DNA from: Rossellomorea sp. BNER
Lineage (GTDB): Bacteria; Bacillota; Bacilli; Bacillales; Bacillaceae_B
DNA length: 64,000 nt
Assembly: GCA_024213275.1 (NCBI GenBank)
Contig: JANAVG010000006.1
Coordinates: 1 to 64,000 of the forward strand
Direction: 5' to 3'
Shown here: positions 52,410 through 60,241 of the stretch, piece by piece
Numbering within the stretch: position 1 is the first letter of the stretch
How the letters are laid out: the number at the start of each line of letters is the position of its first letter
Made by a program: the position numbers and the translations under genes
The notes under the pieces: generated by a model
What the model was told of the DNA's origin: nothing
The model's database searches: none
Seen by the model: only the letters and a program-made list of their open reading frames with translations

Positions 52410-53490
52410 AAGTAGACATCCTATTATTTGACCTTTTAATAAGTAGAGACAAAATTACTGTGATCATAACGGCGAAAATACTACTCCCTAAGTAAAAATA
52501 GTTTTGTAAAAATAAACTAAATTGCCCATCAGATATCGGAACTAAGATCATTAACAAAAAGAACAGGCAAATGGTTGATTGGATGATGAGACGCCACTTT
52601 TTTTCTTTGATCTCAAAAGCTTTTGTTATTAAATACAAAATCAGTGACAAACGAATAAATGAACCTGAAAGCCATTGATAAATGGACAAAAAATCCAAAT
52701 GGTTAAAATATTGGCCGATATTCAGGATCCTCCATTGAAGGAATGCGGGATATCGTAATCTTCCAGCTTCCGTAGGTCCAAAAATAGTAAGACTTCCAAG
52801 AAGAGGTCCCATTGTTAAAATGGAAAGGAATAAAGAAAGCAATAACAAATGGGAAGATCTTAATTTTTTTATGATTTGATGTTGAAGTATAATAAGAAAA
52901 AATATTTCTACAAGTGAGCCAAAAACGTAGATGGAACCTTTCATTACTTCTTGCCAGCCATTTTCGACAAGTACGGGGGTGACAAGTGCATAATTTTTAT
53001 CAGGAATGGTTCCAATTGCTACAAATATCCCAAAGATAACTACCAAAGGAAGCAGCACTCCTGCACATATAGCAATAACATTTAATTTTCCATAAGAAAT
53101 ATAGATAGATATTGCGAGAATGGCAAACCCAACAACCAACATAGGAGTATTCGGAAGATAGGTCTCATGAGTCCAGGTAACGGTTTCTTTTAAGGTAATC
53201 CAACCCGTTATAAATAAAAAAATAACGATTAATAAAGCCATAATCCGACTCAATGCCAGGGAACTATTCTCTTTTAGCCACTGGAATAAAGATAGATCTT
53301 TAAATTGTTTATTCACATACAACAATAAAAAAAGAAAAGGAATACTCATGAAATACCCAACAATAATGCTGATCCAAGCATCACGTCCAGCTGCGTCAAT
53401 AAGTAAAGGAATCACAATGACATGATTACTTAATCCAGTACTTAACAAGAAGATATAAAAAAACTGTGAAATGCTGATCTGATTGGTCAT
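52399..53490 (-). CDS. Spore germination receptor, GerB subunit (APC-type permease)
   Basis: This 363-residue endospore germination permease has about ten membrane helices and opens ISISQFFYIFLLSTGLSNHV as GerAB proteins do (ISxxQ). Structural work on GerAB shows that such subunits bind the germinant amino acid. The frame is open 11 codons further upstream, but CGGAGGAC is spaced for the ATG at 53490. The gene order is B-A-C instead of the usual A-B-C. A sigma-G-like promoter lies 33 bp upstream. Confidence 0.9.
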   Translation of the reverse strand: MTNQISISQFFYIFLLSTGLSNHVIVIPLLIDAAGRDAWISIIVGYFMSIPFLFLLLYVNKQFKDLSLFQWLKENSSLALSRIMALLIVIFLFITGWITLKETVTWTHETYLPNTPMLVVGFAILAISIYISYGKLNVIAICAGVLLPLVVIFGIFVAIGTIPDKNYALVTPVLVENGWQEVMKGSIYVFGSLVEIFFLIILQHQIIKKLRSSHLLLLSLFLSILTMGPLLGSLTIFGPTEAGRLRYPAFLQWRILNIGQYFNHLDFLSIYQWLSGSFIRLSLILYLITKAFEIKEKKWRLIIQSTICLFFLLMILVPISDGQFSLFLQNYFYLGSSIFAVMITVILSLLIKRSNNRMSTYEK

Positions 53491-53522
53491 AAGTAGTCCT
53501 CCGAAAACCATGTGATTAACCA

Positions 53523-53552
53523 TATATTGTGAGGAAATCCCTTTAACTATAC
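53523..53552 (-). promoter_or_regulatory. Putative sigma-G promoter of gerBAC
   Basis: On the minus strand GTATA (53548-53552), an 18-bp spacer and CAATATA (53523-53529) match the sigma-G consensus G-H-A-T-R, 18 bp, C-A-T-W-H-T-A with one mismatch. Forespore expression is the rule for ger receptor operons. Confidence 0.55.
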
Positions 53553-53733
53553 GTAAGGGAATTTATTAATAGAGGGCAATTTCTATATTGATTAACATGA
53601 GAATTTTTGATGATTATTAAATAAGGTGAAATATATAATTCCTTAAAACATTTTTCGTGCTACAAAAAAGATTGTATTTCCTGATAAACTTCTTTATTAT
53701 TTTTTGTAGAACAAAAAATAATTAGGAGGCTAT

Positions 53734-54123
53734 ATGAAAGAACGAACATTTACATCATTCGAACAATATGAAAGATATCTCAAAAAGAAGATGATGAATA
53801 AAGCTAAGTGTAAAGGTTTAGAAGGCGATGCATATGTAGAATATTTGCAGAAACATGAGAATGATGCCGCCCGAATTTGGAAGGAGAATGATTTACAGAA
53901 ATGGTTGGAGAAGGACGGGTATGTGACGATCACCGTTTGGAGGGATGAAACGGGACAGCGGAAAATTGGGAGAGGGCGACCAAAGAAGCCTGAGTCTGAG
54001 AAACTAAAGCATTCCATCCATGTCCGTTTGGATGATGAAAGGTACAAAAAGTTAACTCATTTTTGTACGGAAAAAAATATAGATGTCTCAGAAGCAATCC
54101 GGATTTTAATAAATAACCTTTGA
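53734..54123 (+). CDS. Ribbon-helix-helix protein with AT-hook-like motif
   Basis: This 129-residue basic protein has a charged helical N-terminal part (FEQYERYLKKKMMNKAKCKG), a central GRGRPKKPESEK that resembles an AT hook, and a C-terminal segment HSIHVRLDDERYKKLTHFCT followed by KNIDVSEAIRILINNL that fits a ribbon-helix-helix fold. DNA binding is therefore likely, the target unknown. An AGGAGG site precedes the ATG. It is divergent from gerBAC and followed 42 bp later by an MFS gene, which it might regulate. Confidence 0.6.
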   Translation: MKERTFTSFEQYERYLKKKMMNKAKCKGLEGDAYVEYLQKHENDAARIWKENDLQKWLEKDGYVTITVWRDETGQRKIGRGRPKKPESEKLKHSIHVRLDDERYKKLTHFCTEKNIDVSEAIRILINNL

Positions 54124-54165
54124 GATAAAGAGTAATCTATTTTTAAGAAAGAAAGGGTTTAATTT

Positions 54166-55392
54166 ATGAGTAGCTCTTTAGGAAGCTTAAAAAACGAATC
54201 GAGTACCCCTACTCAATCAAGGCGAATATGGATGGCCATTGTGTTGGGAACATTAGCAGCGTTTGCTCCACTATCGATTGATATGTATTTACCCGCTCTC
54301 CCTGATATAGCCAAGGAGCTACATACGACTCCATCCTTTGTACAACTTAGTTTAACCTTTTTCCTGCTCGGTCTATCTCTTGGGCAGTTACTTGCAGGAC
54401 CATTTAGTGATGTACGTGGACGTCGAAAGCCTCTTCTCATCGGGTTAATGGTTTATTTCGTCGCTTCGCTTTTGTGTGTGTTTAGCCAATCTATCTGGGG
54501 ATTGATCGTGTTGAGGTTTATTCAAGGATTGGCCGGGGCTGCAGGTATAGTCATTTCTCGTGCCATTGTTCGAGATCTTTACTCTGGCTCAGAGTTGACT
54601 AAATTTTTCTCCCTGCTCGCTTTGGTCAATGGTGTGGCACCCGTTCTTGCACCAATAGTAGGTGGACAATTATTGCGTATTGCCCCTTGGCAAGGGGTTT
54701 TTATGGTCTTGAGTGTTATAGGTTTGGTTATGTTTCTTATTGTACTCTTCGGCTTGCCTGAAACACTGCCTCATGAATCCAGGTCGCTGGGAGGCATTAA
54801 GAATACACTCACTACATTTCAACAATTAATTTTTGATCGGAGCTTCATGGGATATGCATTGTCGCAAGGTTTGGTATTTGCTGCCATGTTTGCTTATATA
54901 TCTGGCTCGCCTTTCGTACTCCAGAACATTTATGGTGCTTCTCCACAGATGTTCAGCCTGATATTTGCTATCAATGGTATTGGAATTATTATTGCTAGTC
55001 AGTTGACAGGTAGATTAGCGGGGAGGATCAGTGAAAGGAGACTTTTTATAATTGGTATAGGCATCTCTTCCATTGGAGCCATTGGGTTGCTGATCATGCT
55101 CCTACTTAATTTAGGCTTATACGCTGTTTTGCTGCCATTGTTTTTTGTAGTATCGAGCGTAGGAGTGGTAAGTACTTCAGGATTTTCACTAGCAATGCAG
55201 GATCAAGGTAAGTCAGCAGGGAGTGCATCTGCATTACTAGGTGTATTATCACTCATCTTTGGGGGAAGTGTTGCTCCTCTTGTCGGTTTGGGAGGAAACC
55301 CAGCAATCTCTATGGGAATTGTCATAGCCATTTGTGGAGTTGGTTCTTTACTGTGTCATCTCTTCCTTGTAGCCCGGTCAAGTTCTAAATAG
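54166..55392 (+). CDS. Multidrug efflux MFS transporter, Bcr/CflA family
   Basis: This 408-residue transporter has 12 membrane helices and the Bcr/CflA landmarks APLSIDMYLPALPDIAKEL in TM1, GPFSDVRGRRKPLL after TM2, and GAAGIVISRAIVRDLYSG in TM4. Members export bicyclomycin, chloramphenicol and other compounds; the actual substrate is not predictable. The preceding RHH protein may be co-transcribed. A palindromic terminator element lies downstream. Confidence 0.9.
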   Translation: MSSSLGSLKNESSTPTQSRRIWMAIVLGTLAAFAPLSIDMYLPALPDIAKELHTTPSFVQLSLTFFLLGLSLGQLLAGPFSDVRGRRKPLLIGLMVYFVASLLCVFSQSIWGLIVLRFIQGLAGAAGIVISRAIVRDLYSGSELTKFFSLLALVNGVAPVLAPIVGGQLLRIAPWQGVFMVLSVIGLVMFLIVLFGLPETLPHESRSLGGIKNTLTTFQQLIFDRSFMGYALSQGLVFAAMFAYISGSPFVLQNIYGASPQMFSLIFAINGIGIIIASQLTGRLAGRISERRLFIIGIGISSIGAIGLLIMLLLNLGLYAVLLPLFFVVSSVGVVSTSGFSLAMQDQGKSAGSASALLGVLSLIFGGSVAPLVGLGGNPAISMGIVIAICGVGSLLCHLFLVARSSSK

Positions 55393-55561
55393 GTTAGTAA
55401 AAAAAGTGTTAAGAAAACTACAGAAAATGACATCTTATAGTTAAACTCAGTTCTTAGGGATGAAGAACTTAATCTTATAAAACATGTAGTATTTCAAGAG
55501 GAGGATTTTTAAAAAAATCCATCTGTTAAAAAGTAGACGGGCGAATAAAAACTAAGTAATT

Positions 55562-55684
55562 AAGGGGCTGTCCAAAAACCAAGGTGTCAGGAACCACAAC
55601 TTCAATATGTAGAAGAAACCTTCAAGGTACCTTCTATATATGGATAATTATATTGATTCCGGACCCCTTTTTGGACAGCCCCTT
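55562..55684. repeat. Dispersed palindromic element, copy 3 (probable bidirectional terminator)
   Basis: AAGGGGCTGTCCAAAAA (55562-55578) is perfectly complementary to TTTTTGGACAGCCCCTT (55668-55684). Inside are AAGGTGTCAGGAACCACAAC and GATTCCGGACCCC. It lies between the convergent Bcr-type and sigma factor genes. The rest of 55393-55725 holds nothing recognisable. Confidence 0.9.
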
Positions 55685-55725
55685 GTTTTTTACTTTACTG
55701 TGTTTGCCTCTCTTAAGATAGCAAC

Positions 55726-56226
55726 CTAGTTCATTAAATCAATACGTTTAATTGTTCCTTTAAGCCTTTCAATTGCTCCCTTTCGCCATTTCTTTACAGC
55801 TGATAGGGATACATTTTCTAGTCGAGCTATTTCGGTAGGGGTGAGCCTATTCACACATGTATGAAGGACCCATTTCTTTTGCTGTTCAGTCATGCTCTTA
55901 CAATAAGAAAGAATCCATTCCGTTTCCGAGGTCATAGAAACGGAATGTTCATCCTCAAGGAGATACCAAAATCCTTCTTCCGGGTGGACATTTCTTTCCA
56001 TATCTTTATGTGTTTTTTTTAGATCATCCAACAGTCTTCCTTTAATATATGAAAAAGCAAAGGCAGAGAATTTCCCTTTTTTAGGATTAAACCGCTCCTG
56101 TGCTTCCCAAAGAGCAATTAGCCCAGTTTGAAAGAACTCATCTGCGTTTTTGTAAATATTTAAAGACTGAATAACCTTATAAATCATGGACTCATATTGC
56201 TTTTGCAGCGTTTCAAAGCTTTCCAA
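55726..56226 (-). CDS. Small sigma-70 family RNA polymerase sigma factor
   Basis: This 166-residue protein contains only sigma regions 2 and 4. Region 2 reads DEFFQTGLIALWEAQERFNP and KGKFSAFAFSYIKGRLLDDL (core binding and -10 recognition); region 4 is the helix-turn-helix TPTEIARLENVSLSAVKKWR. The size and region 2 style resemble the ComX/SigH-like and SigO-like minor sigma factors of Firmicutes rather than classical ECF factors. No anti-sigma gene is adjacent. The start is a TTG at 56226 with AAAGGAT upstream. Its regulon is unknown. Confidence 0.82.
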   Translation of the reverse strand: MESFETLQKQYESMIYKVIQSLNIYKNADEFFQTGLIALWEAQERFNPKKGKFSAFAFSYIKGRLLDDLKKTHKDMERNVHPEEGFWYLLEDEHSVSMTSETEWILSYCKSMTEQQKKWVLHTCVNRLTPTEIARLENVSLSAVKKWRKGAIERLKGTIKRIDLMN

Positions 56227-56412
56227 CAGAAAATCCTTTCGAAATGCGCGCCTTTCAATTTTTTCCTAGGTAGCTCTACCATACTTTTACAAAGTTTTCT
56301 GAACAAAAGCGAAAATCAGGTTTTTGGTCCTTGTTTTGCTGTAATTTTCCTTTTTATTACTATTGAAAAAAGGTTGTTTTTTTCCGAAACGACGATTATG
56401 AAAGGTTTTTTT

Positions 56413-56560
56413 GCATAAGTAGCGATGGATCCTGATTTGAGCGATAAACCATGCCCAGGGCTCATAAAAGTGAAATCAGGCTCATATTACATGGGGGAAG
56501 GAGCGTAACTTCCAAAAGCAGCCTCATAAACTTAGTAAATCAGCACATAAACCATGTCCA
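56413..56560. repeat. Word array 6: CATAAA/GCTCATAA keyword every 20-21 bp
   Basis: The keyword (CATAAA, GATAAA, CATATT or CGTAAC, often in GCTCATAA) occurs at 56443, 56463, 56483, 56504, 56525 and 56546, so spacings are 20, 20, 21, 21 and 21 bp; a GCATAAG at 56413 may be an outlier. GCTCATAA is the reverse complement of TTATGAGC, the keyword of array 3, so this array is of the same type on the opposite strand. From 56561 to 56660 a frame ends in GIVEVYGHHEVHPLLTKEVG-ELS, perhaps a gene remnant I cannot identify. 56227-56412 shows nothing. Confidence 0.82.
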
Positions 56561-56660
56561 AGTTTTTAATTCAAGTCAAAAAGGAATGGGCATTGTTGAA
56601 GTATATGGGCATCATGAAGTGCATCCACTCTTAACGAAAGAAGTAGGAGAGTTAAGTTAA

Positions 56661-56699
56661 TAAAAAGGCCCTCAGCCATTTGTCGAATGGCTGAGGGCT
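56661..56699 (-). terminator. Terminator of the tetR-yqeB-bmrA operon
   Basis: GCCCTCAGCCATT (56668-56680) and AATGGCTGAGGGC (56686-56698) form a perfect 13-bp stem. On the minus strand it is followed by CTTTTTATT. It lies about 70 bp after the ABC transporter stop codon. Confidence 0.9.
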
Positions 56700-56769
56700 C
56701 TATTCATAATCTATTTAATTTACTGATCTATCACTCTATATAAAAGACGTTATTCAAATAAAAAGTTTT

Positions 56770-58497
56770 CTAAGCTAATTGCTGCTCAGCGAATTCACGA
56801 TATAGCGTATGTGATTGTGTTAGTTCATAGTGTGTTCCGGAGCCTGTTACCTGGCCTTTTTCTATAAATATTATTTTATCTGCATCGACAATTGTTGATA
56901 AACGATGGGCGATGACGAATGTCGTACGTCCTTCCATTAATCTCGTTAACGCTTGTTGGACGACACTTTCAGATTGACTATCTAGGCTAGCAGTTGCTTC
57001 GTCCATCATGAGTATTTTGGGATCTCGTAAAAAAGCGCGTGCAATGGCGATGCGCTGCCTTTGCCCACCTGACAACTTCACACCACGCTCACCAACTTCC
57101 GTGTCCAGTCCTTTGGGGAATGCTTCAATAAATTGGTCTGCGTATGCCATCTTTGCCACATCCCATAGACGCTCGTCTGAGATATCTTCCCGATTTTTTA
57201 AACCGTAACTTAAATTTTCCCGGATGGTCCCAGCCATCATCGCACTTTCTTGAGAAACGTAACCAATTTGACTGCGCCATGAGTCAAGTGATAGTTCGTT
57301 TATAGGAGTGTTGCCAATTCGGATTTCACCTGCAGTTGGTTCGTAAAATCGTTCAAGTAATCCAAACATCGTCGTTTTACCACCACCACTTGGCCCTGCA
57401 AAAGCAATCATTTCCCCGGGCTGTGCTTCAAAGGATACATTCTGAATGACAGGCTCCTCTTTACTATAAGCAAAGGACACGTTTGAGACGAAAATGGATT
57501 CATTTGTAATATCCTTTTTTAATCCGTCTTGCCCCTCTTCTAATGGTAGTTCCATAATTTCGATAATACGCTCTGTCGCCCCTTTTGCTTTTTGGAGCTG
57601 AGTGAAAAACATGGCAAATGATGTTATCGGAAAAATGATCTGGAAAAGGTAAAGTAAAAAAGCAACGAGTGCCCCTGTCGACATGGTTCCATTTGCAACA
57701 CGCATTCCCCCATAACCAATGATCATAACAACCACGACCATCACAACAAGGTACATGATAGGACCAATTAGGGCAAAAATACGCGCTTCTTTCAATCCAT
57801 AGTTTAATAAATTTCCAATGCCACGTAATCCTTTTGTTTCTTCATTCTGTTCAGCGGTGGACGATTTCATTAAACGGACTTCACTAAGGGTTTGTTGAAT
57901 ATGTCCTGTAAAGGTCGCTGTTTCATCTTGTAATCCTCGTGAGATTTTGGCCATCTTTCGACCGAGTGGAATCATAATGACCAGTGTAATGGGGACCGAA
58001 ATCAGCATCAACATTGTCATTTTCCAATCCATCACAAGTAAAATCACGATTGCCCCGATAATGGAAATGATCCCAGTTATAAATTGTGGAAAGTGGTTCG
58101 AAATTAAATCTCGAACAATGCTTGTATCATTTACGACCCTACTTACCGTTTCACCGCTAGAATTTTTATCAAAATAGCTTACTGGCAAGCGAATTAGTTT
58201 CACCCACATTTGATCACGTAGACTTGCCACAATTTTTTGTCCTACAAGACTTAGCAAGTAAATCGAAAGCCCGCTTATCATTGCTTGGACGATAAAGGCT
58301 GCTCCAATAGCAATCATGAGGGGAACGCTTAATGCTACGGAGAAACCATTTACCAGTTCTTTTGTTAGTAATGGGACAACAAGGCCCGCAAGCGTTGTAA
58401 GAACACTTGCTGTTAAACCAATGACTAGTGCTGTTTTCGGGACTTTAGTTGAAAAAATAAGAGAAATAAAAGGCTTTAAGCTACCTTGCTTTTCCAT
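56770..58497 (-). CDS. bmrA: Multidrug ABC half-transporter, BmrA/LmrA-like
   Basis: This 575-residue half-transporter has an N-terminal six-helix ABC exporter domain (about 15-315; LPVSYFDKNSSGETVSRVVN is the coupling-helix region) and a C-terminal ATPase domain with Walker A GPSGGGKTT, Q-loop GYVSQESAMMAGTIRENL, signature LSGGQRQR, Walker B ILMMDEAT and H-loop IAHRLST. It looks similar to B. subtilis BmrA (589 residues) throughout. It would act as a homodimer exporting hydrophobic drugs. It is the last gene of a tetR-yqeB-like-bmrA operon; GGAGGATC precedes the ATG. Confidence 0.93.
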   Translation of the reverse strand: MEKQGSLKPFISLIFSTKVPKTALVIGLTASVLTTLAGLVVPLLTKELVNGFSVALSVPLMIAIGAAFIVQAMISGLSIYLLSLVGQKIVASLRDQMWVKLIRLPVSYFDKNSSGETVSRVVNDTSIVRDLISNHFPQFITGIISIIGAIVILLVMDWKMTMLMLISVPITLVIMIPLGRKMAKISRGLQDETATFTGHIQQTLSEVRLMKSSTAEQNEETKGLRGIGNLLNYGLKEARIFALIGPIMYLVVMVVVVMIIGYGGMRVANGTMSTGALVAFLLYLFQIIFPITSFAMFFTQLQKAKGATERIIEIMELPLEEGQDGLKKDITNESIFVSNVSFAYSKEEPVIQNVSFEAQPGEMIAFAGPSGGGKTTMFGLLERFYEPTAGEIRIGNTPINELSLDSWRSQIGYVSQESAMMAGTIRENLSYGLKNREDISDERLWDVAKMAYADQFIEAFPKGLDTEVGERGVKLSGGQRQRIAIARAFLRDPKILMMDEATASLDSQSESVVQQALTRLMEGRTTFVIAHRLSTIVDADKIIFIEKGQVTGSGTHYELTQSHTLYREFAEQQLA

Positions 58498-58587
58498 TTA
58501 TTTAGATCCTCCGATCAAAGAATGATAAAGAGTTAACGTTCTTCAGGCATTTCTGTTAAGACACCCTGTTCCGTATCTTTGGCAATT

Positions 58588-59298
58588 CTATGGTTTTATG
58601 ATTGATCGATAGTATTGACGTGTTTCCTCATCCCGTACGATTAACCCCGATTTTGCCAGTTCGTGGCGCAGGTCCTTGATGTCAGCAGTTTCCTTCTTCT
58701 GCAATGCTTTTTCTCTTGCTTTCAAAAGGGCATTGATAGCAGGGGGAAGATCCGGAGTGTCCAAGACCCAGCGGCGATAATGATCCATATAGGGGTAGCC
58801 TTCCGGTGACCAAGGATAGCCATGTTTTTTGAAGCCCTCTTCAACCAGCTTAGGTGATTCTTCATGTTTTTCACGTAAAAGCTCATGTCCAGAAGTTCCG
58901 AGGATAACCAGTTCTTTTCTGTCAATGAAGATTTCGTCAATTTCATTTCTTTTAATCCGCTTAGTATGACCGTCCTTATCCAATTGAACCTCATGGTCAG
59001 AAATTGTGGCTATTAGACTTTCTTTTATAGAAATATAGGCAAGAACGAGTCCTGCGATTAAGCCAATTGCAGCCGTTATCCACTCCATCCAAGGACCGTT
59101 TAGTAATGAATTTATCAGTTTAATAGGGCCATGAAATGGTACCCAGGGAAGAGTCAAAGCCCAAGCGGCTATTCGAGGAAGGAAGTATCCAATTACTAGT
59201 CCTAGGATTCCGAAACCACTGTAAATAATCATTCGTGTTTTTGTATTAAATCCTACAATCGTTTTTTCTTCATGTGAAGGTTGTTGGGTTGCTGTCAT
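58588..59298 (-). CDS. YqeB-like membrane protein
   Basis: This 236-residue protein has two or three membrane helices in its first 110 residues (RMIIYSGFGILGLVIGYFLP and WITAAIGLIAGLVLAYISIK) and a long soluble C-terminal half with DEVFIDRKELVI-like strands, GYPWSPEGYPYMDHYRRWV and a charged helical end. Length and pattern resemble B. subtilis YqeB, whose function is unknown. It sits 13 bp after the TetR gene and 90 bp before the ABC exporter gene, so it is probably co-expressed with the exporter. AAGAGGTGA precedes the ATG. Confidence 0.75.
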   Translation of the reverse strand: MTATQQPSHEEKTIVGFNTKTRMIIYSGFGILGLVIGYFLPRIAAWALTLPWVPFHGPIKLINSLLNGPWMEWITAAIGLIAGLVLAYISIKESLIATISDHEVQLDKDGHTKRIKRNEIDEIFIDRKELVILGTSGHELLREKHEESPKLVEEGFKKHGYPWSPEGYPYMDHYRRWVLDTPDLPPAINALLKAREKALQKKETADIKDLRHELAKSGLIVRDEETRQYYRSIIKP

Positions 59299-59311
59299 TA
59301 TGATTCACCTC

Positions 59312-59896
59312 TTAATTCTGATTAGTAGTAATGACACTTTTAACAGCTTCAATCCAAATGTCTTTATAATTTAATTTGAACCCCATAAGCATAAAACTAC
59401 TGATATTATCAATAACCATTACAAGCATATGTGCCTTCGTTTCTGTATTTTCTTCTGAAACAACCCCTAGTTCTGCACCTTTGATTAATAAAGCTGTAAA
59501 ACCGTTCAAAAAGTCGGCTTGCATATCTAGTAATCTTTGATGATACTTTTCATTTCGTCCGACGGTCAAAACAAATTCATTCAGCACTCGTAAAATGAAT
59601 GGATCTTCATCACAATCCGGAAGCATGCTTAGACCGTCCGCAATGAGTGTTTCAGCAAAATTCTGTTTTGTATATTCATCTAGTGAGAAGTAATTAGAAA
59701 AATAATAGTCGGCAAAGAAATCTTCAAAAAGGAAGTCGATTAACGCTTCTTTAGAAGGAAAATGATAATAGATCGCTGGTTTTGAAATTCCTACTTCCTT
59801 CGCAATCATAGATAGACTGGTTTTCTCAATTCCATACTCAGCAAAGAGTGTGTAGGTTGCTTCGACAATTCTTTGAAATGTCTTATTATTCTTCAT
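59312..59896 (-). CDS. TetR/AcrR family regulator
   Basis: This 194-residue regulator has an N-terminal TetR helix-turn-helix (FQRIVEATYTLFAEYGIEKT and SMIAKEVGISKPAIYYHFPS) and a variable ligand-binding C-terminal domain. The frame extends three codons upstream, but AAGGAG is only correctly spaced for the ATG at 59896. A perfect-armed palindrome 15 bp upstream is the likely self-operator. It heads the operon with yqeB-like and bmrA-like genes and is divergent from a NorA-like MFS gene, so it probably represses one or both exporters. Confidence 0.9.
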   Translation of the reverse strand: MKNNKTFQRIVEATYTLFAEYGIEKTSLSMIAKEVGISKPAIYYHFPSKEALIDFLFEDFFADYYFSNYFSLDEYTKQNFAETLIADGLSMLPDCDEDPFILRVLNEFVLTVGRNEKYHQRLLDMQADFLNGFTALLIKGAELGVVSEENTETKAHMLVMVIDNISSFMLMGFKLNYKDIWIEAVKSVITTNQN

Positions 59897-59910
59897 CCTC
59901 ATCACTCCTT

Positions 59911-59938
59911 AATTTACTTAACGGTCGGTAAGTAAATT
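59911..59938. promoter_or_regulatory. TetR-type operator palindrome
   Basis: AATTTACTTA (59911-59920) and TAAGTAAATT (59929-59938) are perfect inverted arms around ACGGTCGG, giving a 28-bp site with the ACTTACCG-like core often bound by TetR/AcrR regulators. It lies just upstream of the tetR start codon, inside the presumed promoter. Confidence 0.85.
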
Positions 59939-60076
59939 ATAGAACAAATATGGATCATAAGGCAATTTGTTTTTTCCATGTTTAGGAATTTTTCTTGCAG
60001 AGAAAAAACAGAAAGAAAAGCGTCAGTTTTGTGATGTCGGAAAGGTGGCATCGAAATATTCCTCAAAAAAAGGTTA

Positions 60077-60106
60077 TTGACATTTATTTACTGAACATGG
60101 TATGAT
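60077..60106 (+). promoter_or_regulatory. Promoter of the NorA-like MFS gene
   Basis: A consensus TTGACA (60077-60082), an 18-bp spacer and TATGAT (60101-60106) lie 135 bp before the start codon. The leader holds a short hairpin CCTAAA-TTTAGG followed by ATTTTT (60131-60155), a possible weak attenuator. The rest of 59939-60241 shows nothing else. Confidence 0.7.
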
Positions 60107-60241
60107 ATTTTCTTTTTGGTAACTAATTTCCTAAAAGGTATTTAGGATTTTTGCTATAAATCTATTTAACTAGCAAATAAGTTTCTTCAGAGGAACTACA
60201 CTTTAATATAGAAATTCATAAGAAAGTGAGGGAAATCCAGC

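Noticed and set aside
56451..56660. 69-codon plus-strand ORF
   Set aside because: Its first half is word-array DNA and it lacks a ribosome binding site; only the last 30 codons look protein-like and may be a remnant.
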